NCBI GenBank assembly: GCA_017871115.1
Contig: JAFCIZ010000005.1
Location: 1,240,001 to 1,304,000, forward strand
Length of the DNA: 64,000 bases
Reading direction: 5' to 3'
From: Cunninghamella blakesleeana
Taxonomy: Eukaryota > Mucoromycota > Mucoromycetes > Mucorales > Cunninghamellaceae
Shown: positions 12,258-22,848 of the stretch, one piece after another
Layout: every line of letters begins with the position of its first letter
How positions within the stretch are numbered: the stretch's first letter is position 1
Notes under the pieces: model-generated
What the model was told of the DNA's origin: nothing
What the model saw: the letters and a program-made list of their open reading frames with translations, nothing else
Database searches by the model: none
Translations under genes and position numbers: made by a program

Positions 12258-12639
12258 TATAATCTAGTAATAATTAATAAATAAAATAAAAATAAAAATG
12301 CACCTTCATCTTATATATACTTTCTTTTTATATTAAGTTTTTTATTGTAATTTAAAAATAATAATAAAAAAAAAACAATTCGTTTTTATTTATTCTGCTT
12401 TTGTATTTTGTGTTTTTACTTTTAATGTGGTTATATGCAACATTCTAAAAAGGGAATTTGTGCTTAATTTGTTTTAGGAATATGTTTAAGAAAAAAAAAT
12501 CATGTTATAATAAATACTTCATTTGGTATATTTATACTAAATTTATACATATATATATACATTCGAATCATTACACAATCAAAGTTTTTATTTTTTATTT
12601 AATTAACTATTTACATGATAAAGGGAAATTGATACATAT

Positions 12640-13130
12640 ATATTTATAGACATAAATAAATGAATTGGAGTGTTGTAATATGATTGATCTTTATGAAAAA
12701 AAAGGATTGAATTATATAAATAGAATGTCAAAATAGAAGTTTCTTTTTTTAATAAAAAGTTAAAAAAATATATGCTGAAGTTGGAGGATGAAAATGATTA
12801 AAGTGAATGTTGTTTATAGTCGATGAATAAAAAGGAATGAAATGTATAAATAGTATACCAGAATAGTTTTTTTTCTTCATTTTTTAAGCACAAGGATAAA
12901 AAAAAGTTATGTTGGGGTAGGAAGGTGATAATGGTCAAAGAAATTGTTGATCATAGTTGATAAATAAAAAGGATCGAAATAATAAATAGAATAATGGTTT
13001 TTTTATTCTATTTTTTATGATTATATGAATATAAAATGCAAAGAAAAGTTTATGTTGCAGTGGAAAGGCTATAATGATTAAAGTGATTATTATTCATAAT
13101 TGATGGATATGAAGGTAAATTAGAAGGACA
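12640..13130. repeat. Degenerate ~140-bp tandem array overlapping the arrestin gene 3' end
   Basis: Aligned landmarks repeat at about 140-bp spacing: tatgctgaagttggagg at 12771, tatgttggggtaggaagg at 12908 and tatgttgcagtggaaagg at 13051. Each is followed by a relative of ataatgattaaagtgatt and of gttgataaataaaaagga. A fourth, weaker copy lies at about 12640-12760, sharing aaaggattgaattatataaa with the ends of the other units. The rightmost copy is the coding 3' end and stop codon of the arrestin-like gene, so the others look like decayed tandem duplications of it. Confidence 0.6.
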
Positions 13131-14718
13131 ATACATTGGTAAAGTATTTTCATATTCAATACAAGGTAAAAATTTAGGAACTGGTAAGTGTTGGTCCTCT
13201 ATCTCTTGGTCTCTATTATTGTTATTGTTACTGTTACTGTTGCTGTTATTGTTATTGTTATTGTTATTATTATTATTTTGGTTGGATTCATTCAATGAAT
13301 TTCTTGATATAGCTGTTGATGACCTCGATAATGGGTAGGTAGTCGGTGAAGGAGAGGATGGAGTTGTTGTAGCTGTAGTAGTTGCTGAACGAGGAACTGT
13401 ATCACCAAAAATACCTTGAAAATCAGTATAATTTTTAAGGTCATTTGGAATTGAGATACCATGTCCCATAGTACCAATGATTAAAGGAACTTTGATTTCA
13501 TCTAAACAAGAAGGGCTAATAAATTTGAGCGAAGAAGGTGGGGACCATAATGTTGTTTTTGTTTTTTGTTTTTTTTCAAAAATCCGAATATTTAATTCAT
13601 ATTGAAGGTGTAAGATACGTCCATAAGTGAATGTTGGAGGAAGATCGTTTGGTATAGTAAAAGTTAATCGAGTCATGGATGATATAGAAGATTGAATTCT
13701 TTGAGTTGAAGTAGTAGACATAAAAGAGGCGGCAATAGAGCGAGGTCGAAATGATGACGAGGAAGAGGAAGAAGGGCGACGAAGGTTAGTGTTATTGTTA
13801 TTTCTATTTTTATTATATTCACGAACATTATTATATTCTAAAATAGGTTGCAATGAAGAGGGAGGTGCATGGATTAACGTAGGTGGTGAAGTTTTTAGAA
13901 TCGTTTCTGATGGTGGGATCCGTTCATCTTCCATTTGATAAGGAAACGTTGCTCTTTGAATTAATTCTAAAACAATATCTAAACCCAATAAAGAGGACCT
14001 TAAACAATTAGACATTGCATAAGGAGATAGAGAGACCTGGAATTGTAGTTTTTCACCAGGTAAAAGATCAGTATTTGGCATTTGTATCATTATCCATTTT
14101 GAATGACGTATCATAGGTACTTTTAATGCACGCGTTGGAATCCATGGTTGGTATTGGACAGGTTGATGACAAACTAATAAAGGTTGTAATGATAAAGAAT
14201 AGCTGGGTTTATAATCTAAAATGGCTGTCAACTTGTATTTACTTTTATATCTTAATCGTTTATATTCTAATGAAGGTGGGAGCTGAACCATGGGTAATTG
14301 AATAGTAAAGCGATATCGACTAAGAGGCTCATCGTTATTATTATTAGGTGATCTTTCCCATAATATACGTTGTGTTCCAAATAACTGATGATCTCTACCA
14401 CGAATTACTGAAGTCATTGTGGAATGTAACTGAACTGTTTCTGAAGCATGAAATATAATACGAAGACGTTCTGCTTTATGATTTTTAGGTAATAACACAT
14501 TTACAAATCCTTTATAAAAATAAGAATGAATAAGAAAATGAAAAAACAATGTTAAATTTAATTTTTTTAATCATTTTTATCATTTTTTATTGTCCGCCTT
14601 TTTTTTTTTTACCTTGGAATACCGAGCCAGTAAAATAAGCAGGTATACCATTAACAGGAAGGCCAAATTCAGGTAATAATTCAATAGATATTGATCCTTG
14701 TTTATGATTTTTTTTCAT
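13050..14718 (-). CDS. Arrestin-related trafficking adaptor (ART-like)
   Basis: Two exons, 14718-14613 and 14509-13050, join in frame to give 521 residues. The start MKKNHKQGSISIELLPEFG leads straight into an arrestin N-like beta sandwich (GLPVNGIPAYFTGSVFQGFV; LRIIFHASETVQLHS). It continues with the second arrestin lobe (LTAILDYKPSYSLSLQPLLV; LTFTIPNDLPPTFTYGRILH, LQYELNIRI). The C-terminus has a long Asn tract and then two LPxY motifs (LPMY and LPSY) within the last 35 residues. LPxY/PPxY motifs in this family bind WW domains of Rsp5/Nedd4 ubiquitin ligases, which then ubiquitinate plasma-membrane cargo for endocytosis. Assignment to the ART family rests on the fold pattern and these motifs; cargo is unknown. 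The stop codon lies in the first unit of a degenerate tandem array. Confidence 0.75.
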
Positions 14719-16132
14719 AAGTAGTTAAGAAGAAAAAAAAAAAAAAGGAAAAAGAAGAAAAAATTAGAGTTATAGAATTATCTTAAAAAAAAAGAGAAAT
14801 AGAAGAGAAAGAAAGATGAAAAAAAAAAAGAATCGTTTTTATAAAAAAGTATTTAAGCGGCTGGGTTTTAATGTTTTAGGCTCTTTTTTTGTCTTTATGT
14901 AAAAAGGATCTCCACCATTTTTATATTATTTGGTCAACTTCCTTTTTAAAATTACGTACATACCTCTTTAACTCCATTTCTCTCCGAATACCGGGGATGC
15001 TACGTATTCTCATATAATTCAAACAAAACAAATAAAAAGGGGTATCATTAGCAACAAAGTGGACTATGAACCGACTCTTTTATTTTCGTTCCCTTGTATA
15101 ATTCTTCTCCGAATACCGGATAGTTATACAATATGAAAAAAAATAATATATTTATGTACAAAAAGTATGTGTATATAATTAGTCATTTCAATGTATATAT
15201 AAAGAGTTTGATAAAAAAAAAATTTTTGAGGCGCATGGTAATTGATGACTTTCTTTTTGTACTGAATAAAAGCGTTTGCTGACTAAACAAAGAGATAGAA
15301 CGAAAAGAAAGAAACAATTACATATAATTGTTTTTAGTAATTATGAGCAGTTTTTTATTTATTTATTTGTTATTGGTGATGATCATTTTCTCTCTCGACC
15401 CCCTCCCCCCAACAAAGTTGTATATACAGATGTTATTATCGCTTTTTAATCCCTTTTATTATGATCATTATGTATTAAATTAGAAGTGAGGCATATAATT
15501 CAATTGAAATAATAGTTTTTTCATTATTATTATTATTATTAAAATTGAAAAAATAGAATGGTAGCTTTATATACATAAATATATATATATACACACATAA
15601 ATATTTATATATAAATATATATAGTTGAATATAATAATAAATAAAGTTTGTTTTTTAAAATATAAGTGGTCATGATTCTAGATTATTTTTTTCATGTAAA
15701 TTAAAAACGTTTTTTGAAATGTAATATTTTTTATATGATATATCTTATATTTTTTCTTATGATTATCTAAAAATTTCTAAAAATGATATATTACTTCCAC
15801 TACTCCTAATATGGTATATGATGCAACCTGAGTTTTTCCCCCACAATTTATAAATGGTGTTGATAATGATCATGTTTGATATAGGTGATTAACGTAATTA
15901 TAGTTTTTGAAACTATATAATCGAGAGTTTGAATAGTTGCTGTTATAAAAGTCAAATATTTTGTAATTCTTTTTTTTTTTTTTTTGAATAACAATAATAC
16001 TAATACGTGCATGTTTAAATTCATATATTTATATTCTATTTATTTTTTTTTTCTTTATTAAATTTTTTTTTTTTTTTTTTTACTGTACTTTATATTTATT
16101 ATAAATATATATCAATAATCTAAGAATGTTTA
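14719..16132. other. Intergenic, upstream of arrestin gene and downstream of GGA
   Basis: A 1.4-kb spacer. Apart from the paired CCG-N5-CGG sites it has poly-C (ccccctcccccc near 15400), an ATT repeat near 15525 and TA-rich stretches. No gene was seen. Confidence 0.5.
14981..15119. promoter_or_regulatory. Two identical 14-bp sites with CCG-N5-CGG, arrestin gene promoter
   Basis: The 14-mer TCTCCGAATACCGG occurs at 14981-14994 and again at 15106-15119, 125 bp apart. The CCG-AATAC-CGG core is at 14984-14994 and 15109-15119, and the second copy extends to TCCG-N5-CGGA. Both lie 260-400 bp upstream of the arrestin-like start in otherwise very AT-rich DNA. The geometry matches everted-repeat sites used by some fungal Zn2Cys6 regulators; the actual binder is unknown. 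Confidence 0.45.
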
Positions 16133-19001
16133 TTATAGTTCGCCAGATTGTTCCATTTGTACTCCAAATTGATCATAAGTGACTTTATACCGTAATCGGA
16201 TGGGCTGTTTCATAGAGTTTTCAATAGTTATATCTTGATGAACTGAATTATTAGATTTTGCTGGAACTATTTGACTTGATTGTACACCCATGGTTAATTT
16301 CATAGACTATCAAATACAAATATATATTTAATTAAAAAGATATTGAGTTTGTTAAATAATCAAATATGGTTGGGTTTTCTTTACTATTTATTATATTTTT
16401 ATCAGGTGTTTACTTTTGGTACAGCTAAATGAAGTGTCATATTTTCCATATCTGCTGTCGATTTATTTGAAAAATAAGCTTTGATGTTATATGATGATGT
16501 TGATTGTGTCACATGTAATATAATAGATAATCCATTTTTATCAATCAGTACTAAGGTGAAAAAATATAGATATAAATATAAATAAATAATAAATAAAATA
16601 CAAATTTATATTTATAAATAGAAGTATATATTTATAATAGATGTATGATCATATGTGATGTTTTTACCTAATTTGCTTACTGCGGTCATTTCATCATTAT
16701 TATTTACTTTTTCATTGGGTGATGAATCTTGAGTATACTGATTTTTGTTATTGTTTTCAACTAAACTGTCATCAATTAATGTTGTGGAAGGTACTATATT
16801 TGTTTGTTGCTGCGACAAATTTAAAACTGTTTCAGGATGAGACGTGGGCGTGTTATTCATGTTCATTTGTTGTCCAAATATATCAGAAAGATCATCTAAT
16901 GTACTGTTATTGTTATTTCCCGTTGATGATGAGTTTGATTGATTATTTAATTCTTCATCCAAATCTATCAAGCTTATAGGCTGTTGCTGAGACGTTTGTG
17001 GTGTTGCATGCCCTGCCTTCACTTTATAATGAGTGTCATAAAGCCCATTTTGAATATCTTTAAATTTCGCAATCGTATTATTCACGATATCATTTACACG
17101 TAATAATTCGTCTATTATATTGAATTGGTAACATTAGATAATGTTTCTTTTTTAATATATATATATATATATTATTATTATTATTATTATTACTATTATT
17201 ATTATTATTATTACATTATTTCCTATTACCTATTTTTTCTTCATCTTCTTCTTCTTTTACTAATTTTGATATTTTCGGTAAGGCAGTGGCACAAGCTTTT
17301 TCCAAATCCTATTTAATATTAAGATAATTGAAAGTATACAAAGTCATGATGTTCTGAATTATGTTAATAATGATGAAATATATTCATATGTAAATTCAAT
17401 TAAAGCTTATTATATTTTACCCTCATCACTTCATTTGCGTTTAATTTTTCACCAGGCTTGACGTTTTCCAACATTTCATATAATAAGGTGGCTTTATTTT
17501 CTATTTTTTGTAACTCTTCAATAAACATTTCACTATAATTTGGTATCTTTCTTTGGTCCTAATAAAGTATATATAAATAATAAAACTTGATATAATTATT
17601 ATCGCAGTCAATTATAAAAATAATATATTTATTTGGTTTTTTAAAAAAAAAAATCCCGTTTAACTTACATATCCAGTCATGATTTTCATTAATCTATTTG
17701 CTTCTACTAAGTCCTGTGGTCGTCCGCGTCTAATTAATTCTTGTAATTTCTAATATATATATAAAAGTATATATAAATTAAATATAACTAATATTTTGAT
17801 CCATCAAAATGATTATTTATTTAAATATATAATCTATACTTACCGCTCCTTGTGCAATTCTATCTTCTTCTTCAATTTCTTCAGTTGATCGTAAAGTCTA
17901 TAGTATAATATAGAATAGTATATATATATATATATGTGTGTGTATGTATATATATATAAATAAAATAAAATTAAGTGAGTTTAAGGTCGTAGATCAATTG
18001 ATAATTATGTAATCAAGTTTATTAATTTTTATATTTTTATACATCTTTTTTGTTCTGTTTTGGAAGTTTTACCTCGACAGGTGCTAAAGCAGCAAGAGAA
18101 GCTTGTTTAATTTCAGGGAATCGATAACCTTTATATCTCAATAATCGATACATGTCCTTGATATGAATTAAATCATTTTTATAACGTGATAATTCTGCCA
18201 ATCCAATTTTCCATTCTTTGATCAAATATAAAATACGGCTCATAACAGGATTATTACCAACAGGCTGTTCAGGTACATAATCAAAGTGATTCCACGATCC
18301 ATCAGATCCATTGGAATGTAAACGTGAAGCTGGGGGTGAATAATTGGATGGTGGGCGTTCTGGGAATTTTCGTACAAGTGCATTCAGAAATTCTTTGGTT
18401 GCAATTTGAAGATGAAATGGATATCCACAATTTTTTACACAATGATCGAGTAACTGGAATAAAAATATAAAAATATATGGATAACGCCAGAAAAATGATA
18501 AGTTAACTGTGGTCATAATAATAATAGCACTAATAATATATGCATTTTTCATTAAATATATGTCAATATTATTATTTAGATTAGTATTTACCGTTAAAGC
18601 TAGCATTGCTTGTTGGGTTCTTTTGCTGTTGGCAATTCGTACAATAGTCATAGCAGCTAGACGAGGTCTAATTATTTTTTATTTTATTAGTAATAGTAGA
18701 TTGAATATATAATAATGATAGTAATGCATCAGTATAAAATATTTATTTCCAGTGTATATATATGTATGTATATGTATATGTGTATGATGCTCTTTGTCTA
18801 AGACTTACACTCCACCACCTTTCTTGTTGATGATTTCGCAGATTTCAAGATTGAGAGCAACATCAGGTTCATAACGGGCAGCACTACAAGCAGTCTCTAA
18901 TAGATTAATTATTTAGTTAATACTTTCAAAATATTTATATTTATTGATTGTATGCTGTATGCTGTTATTTTACCAATAAGATCTGTTATTGGAAGTGTCA
19001 T
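16133..19001 (-). CDS. GGA: GGA-type clathrin adaptor (VHS-GAT-GAE), Golgi to endosome sorting
   Basis: About ten exons on the minus strand encode a modular adaptor of roughly 560 residues. A VHS domain (MTLPITDLIETACSAARYEP; EICEIINKKGGGV; LLDHCVKNCGYPFHLQIATK) binds cargo tails. A GAT domain covers the exons from about 17900 to 17000 (LQELIRRGRPRDLVEANRLM; LLYEMLENVKPGEKLNANEV) and binds Arf-GTP and ubiquitin in this family. An Asn/Ser/Gln-rich hinge contains LIDLDEE, fitting the clathrin box L-hydrophobic-x-hydrophobic-acidic, plus DDLSDIFG. A gamma-ear domain closes the protein (exons near 16672-16133, ending DQFGVQMEQSGEL). The start at 19001 gives the conserved VHS N-terminus. An ATT/TTA microsatellite sits in the intron at about 17155-17215. 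Confidence 0.88.
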
Positions 19002-19613
19002 GGTTATAAGATATAATATGTAAAATATATAAAAAAAACTGAAGGAAAGAGAAAAAAAAAGGTAAAAAAAGCTTAATTTTTTTTTCTACATATAAAAATT
19101 GAAAAAATATCACTCCGCCCGGAGTAATAAAAGCCGCAATTTTTTTTTAATTTTCTGTCATATTTGTCTTTTATATGCTTAATTTTTATATTCCTCAACG
19201 TATTTCTTAACAATAGCCAATTATAAAATAAGATAAATTGCACTGTTTAGGTAATTTTGCTATTATTATTTTAGAGTAAAATTAAGAAGATAAAAATGGT
19301 TTGCAAATGTTTATAATCATCTTAAGAAAATTAGTATATAAATTAGGAATAAGTAGGTCACAGGTCTACTAAAATATAGAGTTAATCAGTTAATTATTTA
19401 TGAAAAGGTATAAAAAGTGCTCCTTTAAATAAACTAGTCAATATTCAATATCATTATACGAGAATTAGATAATAAATATGATTAACTACTTTCATTTTTC
19501 TTTAGTAAAATTTAATATATTCTAACAAAAAACCCCGTTCATTTTTATTGTTTCTTTGGAAATTTATATAGTAAATTAATTTAAAAATTGATAATTACAT
19601 TACACTACTCCAT
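19002..19613. other. Intergenic, GGA promoter and cyclophilin 3' flank
   Basis: A 0.6-kb spacer containing the GC-rich palindrome near 19112 and otherwise AT-rich unremarkable sequence. No gene seen. Confidence 0.5.
19112..19125. promoter_or_regulatory. GC-rich palindrome in the GGA promoter
   Basis: ACTCCG-CC-CGGAGT, with perfect 6-bp arms around a 2-bp centre, about 110 bp upstream of the GGA start codon in AT-rich DNA. It contains CCG-N2-CGG half-sites, in the same orientation as the CCG-N5-CGG sites elsewhere in the window but with closer spacing. Regulatory role is inferred only. Confidence 0.3.
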
Positions 19614-20796
19614 TTATTCCTTTACTTCACCACAATCTTCAATAGTGATTTTAGCATTAGTAGCACCAGTTCTTGAGCCTAAACTTTCCATGACCTTAAG
19701 AGTTTCTTCACTAATATTAAATAAATAAAATTAAAAAAAAAAAAAAAAACGGAAAATGGATGATCCAATCACCCCAAATCATTAATTTTTTATCATCTTT
19801 TTTCTTATATCATTCTTTAATTATTTTTTCGCTTTACCCTTCAATCATTTGACCCTAGTAGTAAATAAATAATTTATAAAATAAGAGCCAATGAATTAAA
19901 AAATGGTTTCTTTTTGTATTGGTTAAAATTTTTTTTAGTAGAAATAATAACTTACGAAAACAGTATGAGCACCATTTAACCAAGGAGTTTGATCAAAAGT
20001 AATGAAGAATTGGGATCCATTGGTATTAGGACCAGCATTAGCCATAGATAAAACACCTCTACCAGTATGTTGTAATTTGAAGTTTTCACTATAGAAAAAC
20101 AAAGATAAATAAAAATAAAAAATACATATTAGAAATTCTTTTTTATAAAAAATAAGATATAATGAAAATAAAAATGATAGACTACAGCAATAAATATGTA
20201 TATATAAATATTTATATTACTTACTCAGGGAAATTGCGACCATAGATACTTTCTCCACCACGACCATCACCTAAGGTAAAATCGCCACCTTGGGCCATGA
20301 ATCCGGGAATGATACGATGGCTATATAAATAACAGTGATAGGATATTAGATATATATATATATATTAATACATATTTAAGAGTTTTTTTTTGTTTTTTGT
20401 ATTTTTTAAAAAAATCAAAAATAAAAAAAATAAAAGTAAAAGTGCACAGCTATTATTATTATATGAAACTTACAAATGACTACCCTTATAATGAAGAGGT
20501 TTACCAGAAATACCTGTGCCTTTTTCACCAGTGCAGAGAGCACGGAAGTTATCAGCGGTCTTAGGTACGGTATCAGAGAAAAGCTAATAATAATAATAAT
20601 AATAATAATATAATGAAAGATATATTTATTAGACCATAACTGTCAAAACGCACTTGCGTATATTCGCGTATTTTTATGTATGATTTTATTTTTTTAAATA
20701 AAAAATAGGTATATATACCTTGAAAGTTAATCTACCGGTAGGCTTATTGTTAATAGCAATATCGAAGAAGACTTTGGGAAGGTTTTTGGCGGCCAT
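19614..20796 (-). CDS. CPR1: Cyclophilin A-type peptidyl-prolyl cis-trans isomerase
   Basis: Six exons join in frame to a single-domain cyclophilin of about 175 residues with no signal peptide, so probably cytosolic/nuclear. The catalytic and cyclosporin-contact residues are present: [15 protein letters not shown] (Arg, Phe, Met, Gln), [19 protein letters not shown] (Phe, Trp, His) and [20 protein letters not shown]. The start [20 protein letters not shown] is standard. Exon 5 is only 17 nt (19854-19838, encoding most of GQMIEG) and is required to keep the frame between AHTVF and [11 protein letters not shown]. It diverges from the uS19m gene over a 216-bp intergenic region. Confidence 0.95.
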
Positions 20797-21012
20797 TTTT
20801 TATATTTTGTTGAAAGTAATATATAAAAAAACAAAAAAAAAGAGAAATTATATTTTATTTTCTTTTAAGAGAAATTTATAGTTTATTTTTTTAAAACCCC
20901 GTTTGGTGGAGACTGCCTTTATTATTTCAAGCTCTCAAAAATTTTGAAAGGTTTGAAAAAAAATTCATTACCTCTCTTTTTTTTAGTTTATTTTTTTTTT
21001 TTATATTAAGCA
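20797..21012. promoter_or_regulatory. Bidirectional promoter, cyclophilin / uS19m
   Basis: Only 216 bp separate the two divergent start codons. The sequence is A/T homopolymer-rich with one GC-containing patch (ccccgtttggtggagactgc near 20898). No classical motif could be assigned. Confidence 0.45.
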
Positions 21013-21365
21013 ATGCCTCGTTCAGCTTGGAAAGGGCCATTCTTTGTAGCTTTCCCTGGTCTTCGTCAAGCCATTCAAAATGGTACACCTATTGCTACAC
21101 AAGGTATAACTTGTTATTAAAAATAATTGGATAATAATAATAAAATGTTAGCATATTTATTTATTTATTTTTGTTATTACTTCATATTGTCATTTTAGCT
21201 CGTAGCTGTACTATACTTCCTTCTTTTGTTGGCCTCAAATTTTTAGTACATAATGGTAAAGATTATTTACCTGTTCATGTTACCGAAGAAATGATTGGTC
21301 ATAAACTTGGAGAATTCGCCTTTACTCGTAAACGATTCACTTATCGATTCACCAAAGCAAAATAA
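21013..21365 (+). CDS. RSM19: Mitochondrial small-subunit ribosomal protein uS19m
   Basis: Two exons, 21013-21103 and 21199-21365, encode 85 residues, the usual length for S19. The start [16 protein letters not shown] and the core [40 protein letters not shown] are diagnostic of the S19 family. The bacterial-type core with no cytosolic uS19 extension points to the mitochondrial version. No long presequence is visible, as in other fungal S19m proteins. Confidence 0.93.
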
Positions 21366-22722
21366 ACCAACATGTATCATTTTTTTGTACTTCGACTCTT
21401 CCCTTTTTTTTATTGTTATTAGAAAGAAGAGACACCTTTCACATCCATAACTATTCCTATTTTGCTTTTTGTTTTTTTATTAATCAACTCAACTGTTTTA
21501 TTTAATAATATTATTATCAACTTATTTTTATTTATATATATGTTAGTCTGATATTTATATATTATAACCTGTACATTTTTTTACACTCCTTTTTTTTCAA
21601 CATAGAATTGATATAATAATAATAATAATGATCATAATAAAAAGGTTTATATTATTATTATATTTTATCTGATCGAATTAATAATAATAATAGAATTACG
21701 AAATAAACTTGTTTATTTTTAAAAAAGATGATTTATTAATTTTAAAATATTACGAGTCCCTGAAAATAAAAAAACTTTATTTAATAGAAGTAGAAATATA
21801 TTTATATATAAGTATAATGGCAGGTTTTTTTTAATATTAAAGGTTTTTTTAATATATGTATTTATATATATTATAGTTTTATGGGATAAATAAAAATTAA
21901 TTTTGTTTAAATCAATTAAGTTGGCATTTTTTTGTTTCTTGTGATTTAAAACTCTAAACAAAGAATAAAGTGGCGAAAATCCTGGCCAAAAGTTTTGGTT
22001 CGACGCTGAGAAAAGAACTCGTTAGCATGATTTTGGCTCAAAAAGAGGATCATCTTGAATAGGATGGATCATCTAGTATAAAAAAATAATCAAGGCTTTG
22101 CAAAAAAAAAAAAAAAAAAAAAAAAGCACTATTTTGAATGTAAAAAAAGTGCCACCCTGAAAAAGTAAAAGATTACATCCAAAAAGTGACCGATCGGAGA
22201 TAGTAAAGGATTATCATCAAGAATAAAGAATTAGCAGGGAATAATAAAGGATCGACTATTAAGTAATATTTATTAAAAGTCTAGTACTAATGACTATGTA
22301 AATTAAGCTATGACTGAGGAATCATAAAATCAACTTCTAGAAATCATAAAAGATCAACCAAGAATAATAAATAGATATTTTTTTTTTGACCTACCTAATT
22401 TTTTTCACCTTTCTACCTTATATCAAGTCTATTATTATATTTAAAATTCTACTAGTTTAACAAAGAAAAGTCAATAAAAAAAATCAGAGCAATATAGTTT
22501 CCTTTTATAGATTCCAAAAATTACATAGTTAGTGCGTAGTAATACAGTACATAATCTTTTATTTTAAAATTTTAATATATAATTATGTATAAAATACATG
22601 ATCATTCCTTCCATATATATATATATATATTATGGGTTAGATTCAATCAACGGGATCTTGATATTTTTTTTATTATATTTTATTCAATCTTTATTTATTT
22701 ATTTATTTAAAAAGAAGAAGAA

Positions 22723-22765
<43 letters not shown>

Positions 22766-22848
22766 ATGAATAGTGCATTTTTTTAGCAAATAATAAATAT
22801 GAATATATTAAAGAGAATCTATTTCTACATAATATTTTATTTTTATTT
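21366..22848. other. Intergenic with degenerate short repeats, no gene seen
   Basis: A 1.5-kb spacer between convergent genes. The first 600 bp are AT-rich with ATA/ATT runs. From about 22000 to 22400 there is a patch of diverged motifs (listed separately). Near 22724-22760 there is a long TA microsatellite. Confidence 0.5.
22020..22385. repeat. Degenerate short interspersed motif cluster
   Basis: Variants of a GGATCATC / taataaaggatcgac word recur, for example aaagaggatcatcttg, ggatggatcatc, tagtaaaggattatcatc, gaataataaaggatcgac, cataaaagatcaacc and aagaataataaatag. The spacing is irregular, about 20-40 bp. It looks like an old, decayed satellite or minisatellite; no coding sense was found. 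Confidence 0.35.

Noticed and set aside
11845..12267. 140-codon plus-strand frame overlapping the last Seb1/Nrd1 exon
   Set aside because: Ile/Asn-rich shadow of the His/Asn repeat-coding exon in another frame.
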